Shown here one piece after another: positions 55,634 through 64,000 of a stretch of 64,000 nucleotides of DNA. The notes under the pieces are model-generated. The model had not been told where the DNA came from and did no database searches. It saw only the letters and a program-made list of their open reading frames with translations. The position numbers were made by a program, and so were the translations under genes. Source of the DNA: Erinaceus europaeus (Eukaryota; Chordata; Mammalia; Eulipotyphla; Erinaceidae); contig NC_080165.1 in assembly GCF_950295315.1 (NCBI RefSeq), positions 5,173,200-5,237,199 on the forward strand. The letters are read 5' to 3'. The stretch's first letter is position 1; each line of letters begins with the position of its first letter.

Positions 55634-55922
55634 GGAGTCTGGCAGTAGCGCAGCGGGTTAAGCGCAGGTGGCGCAAAGCACAAGGACCTGCGTTAAGGAT
55701 CCTAGTTCGAGCCCCCGGCTCCCCACCTGCAGGGGAGTCGCTTCACAAGCAGTAAAGCAGGTCTGCAGGTGTCTGTCTTTCTCTCCCCCTCTCTGTCTTC
55801 CCCTCCTCTCTCTATTTCTCTCTGTCCTGTCCAACAACAATAACAATAATAACTACAACAATAATAACTACCACAATAAAACAACAAAGGCAACAAAAGG
55901 AAATAAGGAAAAAATATTTTTT
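55634..55922 (+). mobile_element. ERI-type SINE next to the MANEA exon 2 acceptor
   Basis: Near-perfect 20-bp duplication at 55,614-55,633 (AAAAAAGAATGCTATTCATG) and 55,923-55,942 (one change). Its 3' duplication ends 26 nt before the acceptor AG. Confidence 0.94.
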
Positions 55923-55968
55923 AAAAAAGAATACTATTCATGCTATCTAACTAATTTTTATCTTTCAG

Positions 55969-56563
55969 TACATTACAGCCAACTGCTCACCATCTTGGAG
56001 TTTAAACAAGCATGTCAACATGGCAAAGTTTCGAAGAAGGACTTGTATCATCTTGTCACTTTTTATTCTCTCTGTTTTCTCCTTGATGATGGGTTTAAAA
56101 ATGCTGAGACCTGACAGAGCTGTTTTTGGTGACCCTTTGGGACTTGACCTTCTTCCAGATCTTCGTAAACGGACATCTCACTTGCGCAAAAATTTTGATT
56201 CGCAAAGAAACGACAAAATCAACAGTGAAGCAAATACCAAGAATCTAAAAAGTTTGGGGATCACTATGAAACCTTCCAAAACCTCTGAACCTTCCCTAGG
56301 AGAACAATCACCTCTGAACTACTACTTCCACGTCTTTTATTACAGTTGGTATGGAAATCCTCAGTTTGATGGGAAGTATATACATTGGAACCATCCAATC
56401 TTGAAGCACTGGGACTCTAGGATCAGCAAGGATTTCCCACAGGGGAGACACAGTCCCCCGGATGACATTGGCTCCAGCTTTTACCCGGAGTTGGGGAGTT
56501 ACAGCTCTCGGGACCCTTCCGTCATTGAGGTGCACATGAAGCAAATACATTCAGCGTCTATTG
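55969..56563 (+). other. MANEA: MANEA exon 2 (5' UTR end plus first coding exon)
   Basis: The exon is bounded by an acceptor (pyrimidine-rich run ending in AG at 55,967-55,968) and a donor GTAATT starting at 56,564. A branch-point-like CTAAC lies at 55,947-55,951, 18 nt before the AG. The exon carries 51 nt of 5' UTR before the start codon. The reading frame stays open past the donor into intron sequence that no longer resembles the family, which fixes the exon end. The donor splits a glycine codon after its first base (phase 1). Both sites are read directly; exon use in mRNA is inferred. Confidence 0.9.
56020..56563 (+). CDS. MANEA: Glycoprotein endo-alpha-1,2-mannosidase, first coding exon (partial)
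   Basis: MANEA is a Golgi glycoside hydrolase (family GH99). It cleaves the internal alpha-1,2 bond of glucosylated mannose branches on N-glycans, giving an ER-glucosidase-independent trimming route. The exon encodes residues 1-181 plus one base of the next codon, against about 460 residues for the mammalian protein. Visible features fit a type II Golgi protein: a basic cytosolic start (RRR at residues 5-7), one hydrophobic anchor at about residues 8-26, and a polar variable stem to about residue 100. The GH99 domain then begins with the conserved HVFYYSWYGNP at 104-114 and the PDDIGSSFYPELGSYSSRDP region at 147-166. The start was chosen because ATG at 56,020 has A at -3 and G at +4 and matches the family N terminus (MAKFRRRTC). 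No stop or frameshift is present. The GH99 catalytic acids lie in downstream exons that I could not find before 64,000. Identification is from recognising the protein. Confidence 0.96.
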
Positions 56564-56624
56564 GTAATTATTCCACACTTGTTAACTCAGAAACATCTAC
56601 ATGTATAAGGTGGATATGATTTCT

Positions 56625-56843
56625 CTTGACATTTATTTATTTTGCATAGAGACAGAGACAAGTTTTGAGGGAAGAGCAAGATGGGGTGGGGAGAGAGACA
56701 CCTACAACCCTGCTTCGCCACTTGTGAAACGTGTTACCCCCACCCCCCAACATCCGCAGTTGGGAAGTGGAGGCTTGAACCCCAGTCCTTGTGTGTGGTA
56801 ACATACAAACTTAATCAGGTGTGCCACTCACTACTCGGCCCCC
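56625..56843 (-). mobile_element. Old-type SINE in MANEA intron 2
   Basis: Reverse 'aggcttgaaccccagtcctt' B box. Confidence 0.82.
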
Positions 56844-56859
56844 TGAATATATTTTCTTT

Positions 56860-57138
56860 TTTTTATTATTTATTTTCCCTTTTGTTGCCCTTGGTTTTTG
56901 TTGTTGTTGTAGTTATTGTTGTTGATGTCATCGTTGTTGGATAGGACAGAGAGAAATGGAGAGAGGAGGGGAAGACAGAGAGGGGGAGAGAAAGACAGAC
57001 ACCTGCAGACCTGCTTTACTGCTTGTGAAGCGACTCCCCTGTAGGTGGGGAGCAGGGGGCTCGAACCGGGATCCTTACGCCGGTCCTTGCGCTTTGTGCC
57101 ATGTGCGCTTAACCCGCTGCACTACCGTCCGACTCCCA
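56860..57138 (-). mobile_element. ERI-type SINE in MANEA intron 2
   Basis: 14-bp duplication AATATATTTTCTTT at 56,846-56,859 and 57,139-57,152. Confidence 0.94.
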
Positions 57139-57384
57139 AATATATTTTCTTTCTAGCATATATATTTATAGATATTTTACAGGCCATCAAGATACTAATT
57201 AATCTCATTGTTATTTACTATAGATTTTAAATTCAAAATCAAACTTTATTTATTTCACCTTTTTAAGATATAATGTGTATGTATGAAATTATGTTGTTTT
57301 CTTTCCCTACTTGACTAATTTCACTGAGCATAATACCTTCTAGATGCATCCTTGTTATTGCAAGTGGCAGGAGCTAATTTTATT

Positions 57385-57713
57385 TTTTTGCCTCCAGAGT
57401 TATTGCTGGGGTTCTGTGCCTGCACCACGAATCCACTGCACCTGGAGGCTTCCCTTTTCTTTTGTTGTCCTTGTTGTGTTTTTATCCTTGTTGTGGTTAT
57501 CATTGTCGTTGTTATTGTTGTTGGTTAGGACAGACAGACATGGAGAGAGGAGGGAAGACAGAAGGGGAGAGAAAGACAGACACCTGCAGACCTGCTTCAC
57601 CGCCTGTGAAGCGACTCCCCTGCAGGTGGGGAACCGTGGGCTCAAACCGGGATCCTCACGCCGGTCCTTGTGCTTTGTGCCACGTGCGTTTAATCCGTGC
57701 CCCACCCCCACAA
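57385..57713 (-). mobile_element. ERI-type SINE with 3' module in MANEA intron 2
   Basis: Duplication GAGCTAATTTTATT (57,371-57,384) and GAGCTAATCTTATT (57,714-57,727); module and TTG repeats in reverse. Confidence 0.93.
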
Positions 57714-57727
57714 GAGCTAATCTTATT

Positions 57728-58436
57728 TAGCTTAATAGTATCCTATATGTATGTATAAGTACATGTATATATCAGTTCTTCATCTATCTTATGAGTCAGT
57801 GGATACTTGGTTATTGGTTTTACTTTTTCCTCCTTAATTCCTGTCTTTTGTACTAATACTATAATAAAACAGAACTGCACTTTTGTGCTGATTAGCTTGT
57901 GGTCACCAGAACAGAGGGAGGAATTGGGCCATAGGTTGAGACAGAGGAGATAATGCCTTTTGATTGTCAGTGTTATGCTCCTGAAATTTGTTATAATGCT
58001 GTTATTTTAATTAGAAAATAATAGTAACTCAGCAGAAATACTGCCATCTAGTGTTTGTGCTGTCAATTCACCCTGTCAACATATGAGCTAGACACAGCGT
58101 TCCCTCATGTGAAATCAACTAAAGTCAGCTCAGTTCAGTCAGTCATATGTCACAAAGCATAGTCTGTCACTAAGCCAGCTAGCTTCCATATAAAAACAAC
58201 AACAAAAAAAAACACTTTGCTTTCTAATTTCTATATCACAGTTGTGTTAACTCTTAACATTTTTGTAGAAGAATTCTTGGACTACTTAGCTTAATGATTT
58301 GATTTTAAATCAAAGACACATTTGTGTGTGCCTATATGCCAGCATTTAAGTCTGCATAATCTCCATAGATGTGCTTATGTAATATAACAAATACATATTT
58401 AATCTGTAAGTGGGAGACCTTTACTTATTTTTAAAT
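57728..58436. other. Unassigned MANEA intron 2 sequence
   Basis: No exon of MANEA found here. Contains the CTCF-like motif at 58,041. Confidence 0.5.
58041..58053 (-). promoter_or_regulatory. CTCF-like core motif
   Basis: CTGCCATCTAGTG, i.e. CACTAGATGGCAG on the minus strand, a good CTCF-type core, in non-repeat MANEA intron 2 sequence. Motif match only. Confidence 0.4.
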
Positions 58437-58560
58437 AATTCTTTTCTGAAGGAAGAGAGCAAGATCAAGCGAGACCAGAGCACTGCTGCAGCCTAAGTGT
58501 TGCTGGGAATAGAACACAGGACCTACACATGCAAGTCCTGTCCCCTGACCTTTATTTTAG
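58437..58560 (-). mobile_element. Old degenerate SINE
   Basis: Reverse 'aatagaacacaggacctaca' block. Confidence 0.55.
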
Positions 58561-58804
58561 AAACAAATGTATTTATTCTTGGTTCATCGCCTTTAGATTT
58601 CAGATTTGAATCTACTTAATATCTGCCAACCGTATTAAACTCCTCATGAATCGTTCAGTTTCACCCTTTATCATGTAGTTGATGCTGCGACTGAATTTAT
58701 ATCGACTGTTTCTTCTTTTCTGCTGACCTTTAATTTGACCTTCATGTCTAATATTTGTTTTGCTTTATTTAGTTTGTTTACTTATTAACTTTTAAAGATC
58801 TTTA

Positions 58805-58999
58805 TTATTTACTTATCTATTTTTTATTTATTAGATAGATACAGAGAAAAACTGAGAAGGGAGGTAGAGACAGAGAGAGACCCCAGCAGCCCTTCTTCAC
58901 CACTCGTGAAGCTTTCCCCCACAGGTGGGCACCGGGGGATTGAACCTGGGTCCTTGCGCACTATGTGTGCCCAGCCAGATGTGCCACCACCTGGCCTCC
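58805..58999 (-). mobile_element. Old-type SINE
   Basis: Reverse B box 'ggattgaacctgggtcctt'. Confidence 0.85.
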
Positions 59000-59032
59000 A
59001 TATTATTATTATTATTTTAATGAAGGATATAT

Positions 59033-59145
59033 ATCTAGAGACCAGAGGACTGCTCAGTCTGGCATGTGAGGTGGTACTAAAGATTGAGCCTGGCATCTCA
59101 GAGCCTCAGGCTTGAAAGTCTTTTGCTTGACCATTAGCCCCAAGT
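59033..59145 (-). mobile_element. Old degenerate SINE
   Basis: Reverse 'gattgagcctggcatctcag', same class as 53,850-54,020. Confidence 0.6.
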
Positions 59146-59559
59146 CTATTTCATATAATATCACACATAGGTTGAAAGCATGTGGTGCTTGTCTTTCACC
59201 GTCTGATGTTATTTGACTAAGAATACTCTCTTGGCTCACCCATACGTGTTAGAAAACAGGATTGCATCTCTTTTTGCAGTCAAGTTGTAGTCACTGTTTA
59301 AAGACCACATCATAATCCACAGCCCTCAATCTTTTTCGAGTCTCACATATTGTACAGAATTTTGTAGATCAGTCAACCAAATTATGTTCCTTTGTATTTT
59401 GAGACTAAAATTCCCCAACAGAGAATGACTGGATCATATAGAATCAGTATTTTTAATATTTTGAAGAACTTCTGTACTGTTTGCAAATGAGTAGACGTCA
59501 GCTTACACTCCTCACTGGGCATACAAGGGCTCTCTCCTCAACATCCTCTCCAAGACCTG

Positions 59560-60822
59560 TTTGTCATTTTGATAAAAGTCAAAACAAAGGAACCCTAAAG
59601 CAACCTGAAGGACAGAAATCACTAAAGTTAGGGCAGAAATCAATAACATTGAAAATAAGAAAACCATACGAAAGTAAATGTTGGTTCTTTGAAAGAGTGA
59701 ACAAAATCGACAAGCCTTTAGCCAGACTCACAAAACAAAAAAGGGAGAAGATCCAAATAAATCAGATCATAAATGAAAGAGGAAATATCACAACAGACAC
59801 CGCAGAAATTCAACATATCATGTGAGACTTCTATGAACAACTCTATGCCACCAAGCTAGAGAACCTGGAAGAAATGGATGATTTCCTAGATAACTATGAA
59901 CTTCCAAAACTAAGTAAAGAGGAACTAGATAACATGAACACGCCCATCACAGCTAATTAAATTGAAACAGTTATCAAATACCTCCCCAAGAATAAAAGTC
60001 CTGGACCAAATGGTTTTAAAAATGAATTCTACAAAAACCTTCAAAGAAGAACTAATACCACTACTTTTAAAAGTCTTCCAGAAGATTGAAGACACTGGAA
60101 TACTCCCTGCCAGCTTCTATGAAGCCAATATCACTCTGATACCAAAAGCAGACAGGGACACAATCAAAAAAGGAAACTACAGACCAATATCTCTGATGAA
60201 TATAGATGCTAAAATATTGAACAAAATTCTAGCCAACCAGATACAGCAGTATATTAAAAAGATTGTTCATCATGACCAAGTGGGGTTTATCCCAGTCATG
60301 CAAGGATGGCTTAATATACGTAAATCAATCGTGATCCACCACATCAGCAAGAACAAGACCAAAAACCACATGGTCATATCAATAGATGTAGAGAAAGCCT
60401 TTGTTTGACAAAATACAACATCCCTTTATGATCAAAACTACAAAAAATGGGAATAGATGGAAAATTCCTGAAGATAGTGGAGTCTCTATTATAGCAAACC
60501 TACAGCCAGCATACCCAATGGTGAAAACTGGAAGCATTTCCTCTCAGGTCACGTACTACACAGGGCTGCCCACTATCATCATTACTATTCAACATAGTGT
60601 TGGAAGTTCCTGCCATAGCAGTCAGGCAGGAGCAAGGAATTAAAGGCATACAGATTGGAAGAGAAGAAGGCAAACTCTCCCTATTTGCAGATGACATGAT
60701 AGTATACTCAGAAAAACCTAAGGAATCCAGCAAGAAGCTTCTGGAAATCATCAGGCAATACAGTAAGGTATCAGGCTACAAAATTAACATTCAACAGTCA
60801 GTGGCATTCCTCTGTGCAAACA
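59560..60822 (+). mobile_element. L1 ORF2 fragment, 5' part (split by ERV)
   Basis: Plus-strand L1 ORF2 sequence from the linker before RT through RT. It includes [39 protein letters not shown] and the catalytic FADDMIVY. In-frame stops and frameshifts break it. It continues at 63,306. Confidence 0.9.
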
Positions 60823-61196
60823 GAGTTCAGGGCGCCAGTATTCCGGGCTAGCTTCGCAGGCGGGAGACAAAGAGACGACCAGAAACTCATGGCTGAGCTG
60901 AGAACGCAGTTTAATCTTTATTTACCAGCGGGCAAGCAGTCCAACAACCTAATCATAACACAATCCTGTCCTGCCTTTTTCTCCTCTGGGAGAAGAGTCA
61001 GGAAAACCAGGCAGTATGTAGGATATGGGGGCGGGGAGAAGGAAGAAGCGCAAAAAGGCAAAGACTAAACCAAAATCTCCCGGAGGCAGGGGGAGTGAGA
61101 CCAAACCAATGTAACAGAATTACCATGTAAATAGACCACAACGTCAAACAATGTAACAGAAGGGATCCCAGAAGCAGAACTAGAAGCATACCAACA
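60823..61196 (-). repeat. 3' LTR of the inverted ERV (374 bp)
   Basis: The U3 half is nearly identical to the 5' LTR, but the R-U5 half (60,825-60,990) is clearly different. The expected TTTGACGACA end is missing, replaced by 'aactctg' running into L1 sequence. Confidence 0.85.
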
Positions 61197-62929
61197 ATTC
61201 CCCTATTTCTTTTTAACTAATTGACCATAGTATCAGGAGTGTGGGGTGAACAGAAACCTATATCGTACAGGCATCTTCAAAAAAGAAAGTGGCACAAACA
61301 TGGAGGAACAAGTAAGCGAGCAGCAAGAACCAGTGTGCTGCCAAGGGAAGGCCTGAGGGGGGCGTTTCGTGCCTCTGTGGGCAAGGATTTATCAAGCTAA
61401 AGGACATTTCCTGCCTCTGTGGGCTTTTCTTGCCTCGACGGACATTTCCTGCCTCTGTGGGCATTACCTAGCAAGGAGGGAGGGTATGGCCTATAGAGTC
61501 CCCAGGCAGCTGGCTGCAGTCAGTCTTTGAGAAACCCAGCAGCATAAAGGGAAGCTACTGTAGAGTTGTGTACCAATAAGTCCGATAGAAGTGCCAGTCC
61601 AAAGCAGATGTCCACAGAAGAATGGCCAGGCGGTGAATTGTTGCCCGAGGAAGGTCAGCCGCTGGAATTCCGCTTTTCTGTAGAGAACTTGACAGCTGCA
61701 ATTTACTTAGTTGTGAAAAAAAATAAAACTTGTAACAAGTTAGTTCACTATAATTAACTCGATGATTATAATTGGTTTAAGTATCTTTATAAATTTGGAA
61801 GGTCTTTCTCGTTTCATTTCAAGGCTCCTTAACCAATCTAAGCGCAATAAAGTGTGGTAAGGCAAAAAACCACTGCTAGAGCCTCAGGCGTGAGAGTCAT
61901 TAGCATAACCAGTGTGCAATCTGTCTTATGCCTGGGCTGGTTCTACCTCTAAATGAGAAGGCAATTGAGAGCTTTACATATCAATAACGTCTTTTTTTTT
62001 TAACCTTTGTACACCCATATAAGATGGAGACACACCCTAGGTGTGCGCAGGTTTTTTAGACCAACTCAGTTAAAATATATTGATTTTTAACTAATTTTTA
62101 CCTCAGACTTTAAATGTAAATTAAGTTTACCTTTATGAGAATTATGTTGAAAACCTTTTTTCATTTAACTTTGCCTGGTAAGAATGCAGCCTTAAAGTTA
62201 CATTTCTAACCTTAAAGTTAATGTTTACCAAACTTTAAACACACACATAAACATGGTCTTCAATACACAAGGAGAAAAACTTTTGTTATGAAGACATGTT
62301 GTTTTAAACACAAATTTAGATATGCACTGTCTTAGTTGTTCGGGGGGTGCGTTATCTGGAGGTGGCCATGCAACTTCACTTCCAGGAATTGCAGTGGTGC
62401 CATCACTGCACGTATGTCTGCGTATTATAGCTCCTCTGCCATCAGAGCCGAGCTGGGGATCTCGGCCAGGGGGCCCAGTCCTGGCAGGGAGCCTGCGGTC
62501 TCAGGGTGGTCCGGGATCTGCCCAGACTTCATAGCAGGAGGGCGGTCAGGCTGGCCATGCAGAAGGTGTGGGCCGAGGCACTCTGGGGGGGGGCCAGAAT
62601 GGGCTGCAGCCCTGTCCGCCATGCCCGCTGCCCTGCTCCCGTCTCCCGAGGCTGCAGCAGCTGCACCAGTGGTGGTGGCGGCAACATGTCTCCGAGCCCC
62701 GCCCCTCGCCCCGCAGCAGCGAACAGTCTCCTGCGAGTGGGCGGTGGGTGGAAACCAGAGTGTGGCCCAAAGCGAAATGTTCCTGAAACAGAAACTGTCT
62801 CCTGAAGAAAGGGCAGAGGCCTTTGGAAGCCTCTAAATAAGTAGAAAAGCAGCCCATAGTGGATAGGGAACCAAACATCTTCACTTATTTGGGGGAAGGG
62901 CAGGTTAGGTCCCACATTGTGGCACCATA
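61197..62929 (-). mobile_element. Internal region of the inverted ERV
   Basis: About 1.73 kb without gag, pol or env. The frame corresponding to the array ORF (minus strand, about 62,884-62,546) keeps the KGLCPFF-type start region. It then diverges and lacks the seven-residue repeat. A short repeated 'cctgcctctgtgggc' motif lies at about 61,369-61,464. Confidence 0.8.
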
Positions 62930-63305
62930 TGTCGTCAAAGTTCAGGGCACCAGTATGCCGGGCTAGCTTCGCGGCGGGAGACAGACAACCAGGGACACAA
63001 GGCTGAGCGGAGAAGCAGTATTTCTTTATTCATGAGTGAACGGTTTAAAAACTAATCTAATCTAATCTCAACCCAGTTCTGTGCTGCCTCTCTCCTCCGG
63101 CGGCAGCGTCAGGAACCCAGGAAGTATCTAGGATAGGGGGCGGGGAGAAGCAAGAAGCGTGAAAAGGCAAAGATTAAACCAAAATCTCCCGGAGGCAGGG
63201 GGAGTGAGACCAAACCAGTGTAACAGAATGATGATGTAAATAGACCACAACATCAAGCAATGTAACAGAAGGGATCCCAGAAGCAGAACTAGAAGCATAC
63301 CAACA
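62930..63305 (-). repeat. 5' LTR of the inverted ERV (376 bp)
   Basis: On the minus strand it runs from TGTTGGTATGC to TTTGACGACA, with AATAAA near 63,027 in reverse. It is followed by a primer-binding-site-like TGGTGCCACAATGTGGGAC at about 62,927-62,909. Confidence 0.87.
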
Positions 63306-63975
63306 CAGAAATCAATTCCTTTTACTATAGCAACAAAAACAATGGAATATCTAGGAGTAAACCTAACCAAAGAAGTGAAAGACTGAAAATTATGAGTCAC
63401 TCCTCAAGGAAACTGAAAGACACGAAGAAGTAGAAAGATATTCCATGTTTATGGGTTGGAAGAATAACATCAAAATGAATATACTACCCAGAGCCATCTA
63501 CAAATTTAATGCTATCCCCATCAAGATCCCAACCACATTTTTCAGAAGAATAGAACAAATGCTACAAATATTTATCTGGAACCACAAAAGACCTAGAATT
63601 GCCAAAACAATCTTGAGAAGACAGAAAATGGAGGCATCCCACTCCCAGATCTCAAATTGCATTATAGGGCCATTGTCATCAAAACTGCTTGGTACTGGAA
63701 CATGAATAGACACACTAACTGGTGGAATAGAATTGAGTGCCCAGAAGTAAGGGTACTGGAACATGAATAAACACACTGACCAGTGGAATAGAATTGAGAG
63801 CCTAGAAGTAAGCCCCCACACCAATGGACATCTAATGTTTGACAAGGTTGCCCAGACTATTAAATGGGGACAGGGGAGTCTCTTCAACAAATGGTGTTGA
63901 AAAAAATGGGTTGAAATATGCAGAAGAATGAAACTGAACCACTATATTTCACCAAATACAAAAGTCAATTCCAAG
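63306..63975 (+). mobile_element. L1 ORF2 fragment, continuation after the ERV
   Basis: Continues the same ORF2 ([34 protein letters not shown]). It includes a 61-bp tandem duplication at 63,692-63,812 and is broken by a SINE at 63,976. Confidence 0.88.
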
Positions 63976-64000
63976 GGAGTCAGGCGGTAGTGCAGTGGGT
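63976..64000 (+). mobile_element. ERI-type SINE head, cut by window end
   Basis: Starts 'gggagtcaggcggtagtgc' and stops at the last base. Confidence 0.85.

Larger units (their letters stand above)
60823..63305 (-). mobile_element. Non-autonomous ERV related to the array, inserted in an L1
   Basis: Minus-strand provirus: 5' LTR 62,930-63,305, internal region 61,197-62,929, 3' LTR 60,823-61,196. The internal region is clearly homologous to that of the 33.7-40.5 kb array. It has the same leader, the 'aaaggcctctg' start region, the AT-rich block now at 61,980-62,310, and the polypurine tract before TGTTGG. It splits an L1 ORF2 that ends at about 60,822 and resumes at 63,306. The two LTRs differ in patches, and no clean target duplication is present. 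Confidence 0.88.

Noticed and set aside
56864..57230. Frames downstream of MANEA exon 2 as possible further exons
   Set aside because: They fall in SINEs. No sequence resembling the next GH99 segment was found before 64,000.

Overview
This is a vertebrate (mammalian) nuclear sequence, almost certainly from a hedgehog (Erinaceidae; Erinaceus europaeus is the best guess). Three things support this. About fifty copies of a tRNA-derived SINE of the hedgehog ERI type are present, with A box, B box GGTTCGAGCCCC, CAA-rich 3' part and 'gggcaacaaaaggg' tail. Recently inserted copies of a Vingi (Ingi-related) non-LTR retrotransposon are present, a clade known in mammals from hedgehogs. The only recognisable host gene, MANEA, is close to but clearly different from the human protein. 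There are no bacterial-type genes, CRISPR arrays or operons. Almost every long open frame is a repeat, a microsatellite translation or a transposon fragment.

Layout. 1-0.6 kb: Vingi fragment (minus). 0.6-6.2 kb: old SINEs, an A-tailed repeat here called family X, a solo LTR (2,227-2,669) and AT-rich unassigned sequence. 6.2-22 kb: dense SINEs, microsatellites, L1 3' ends, an internally deleted L1 with a preserved 5' end (10,003-13,659), more family X, and an LTR inside an L1. 22.4-26.9 kb: an ERV leader fragment, a family X copy split by a twin-primed (5'-inverted) Vingi insertion, and more family X. 27-33.7 kb: L1 pieces, SINEs and two solo LTRs with 6-bp target duplications. 33,738-40,478: a tandem array of a non-autonomous betaretrovirus-like ERV (LTR-int-LTR-int-LTR-int-LTR) with one 6-bp duplication (CTGGTG) around the whole array. 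40.5-49.4 kb: SINEs and unassigned sequence. 49.4-50.4 kb: a CpG-rich region with a 36-bp GC-box minisatellite and a strong splice donor, the likely MANEA promoter and first non-coding exon. 55,969-56,563: MANEA first coding exon. 56.6-64 kb: MANEA intron 2, filled with SINEs and an L1 interrupted by an inverted relative of the 34-40 kb ERV.

How the parts relate. MANEA (Golgi endo-alpha-1,2-mannosidase, GH99) is transcribed left to right. Only its promoter region, first exon and first coding exon lie in the window, and the catalytic residues are in later exons not seen here. Everything else is mobile-element sequence or unassigned DNA. The most noteworthy items are the three-unit tandem ERV with an exactly periodic 2,047-bp core, the mosaic provirus at 60.8-63.3 kb, the Vingi copy inverted at its reverse-transcriptase YADD motif, and a SINE lodged immediately upstream of the MANEA branch point. 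Repeat-family names come from memory of sequence character, not from a database search.
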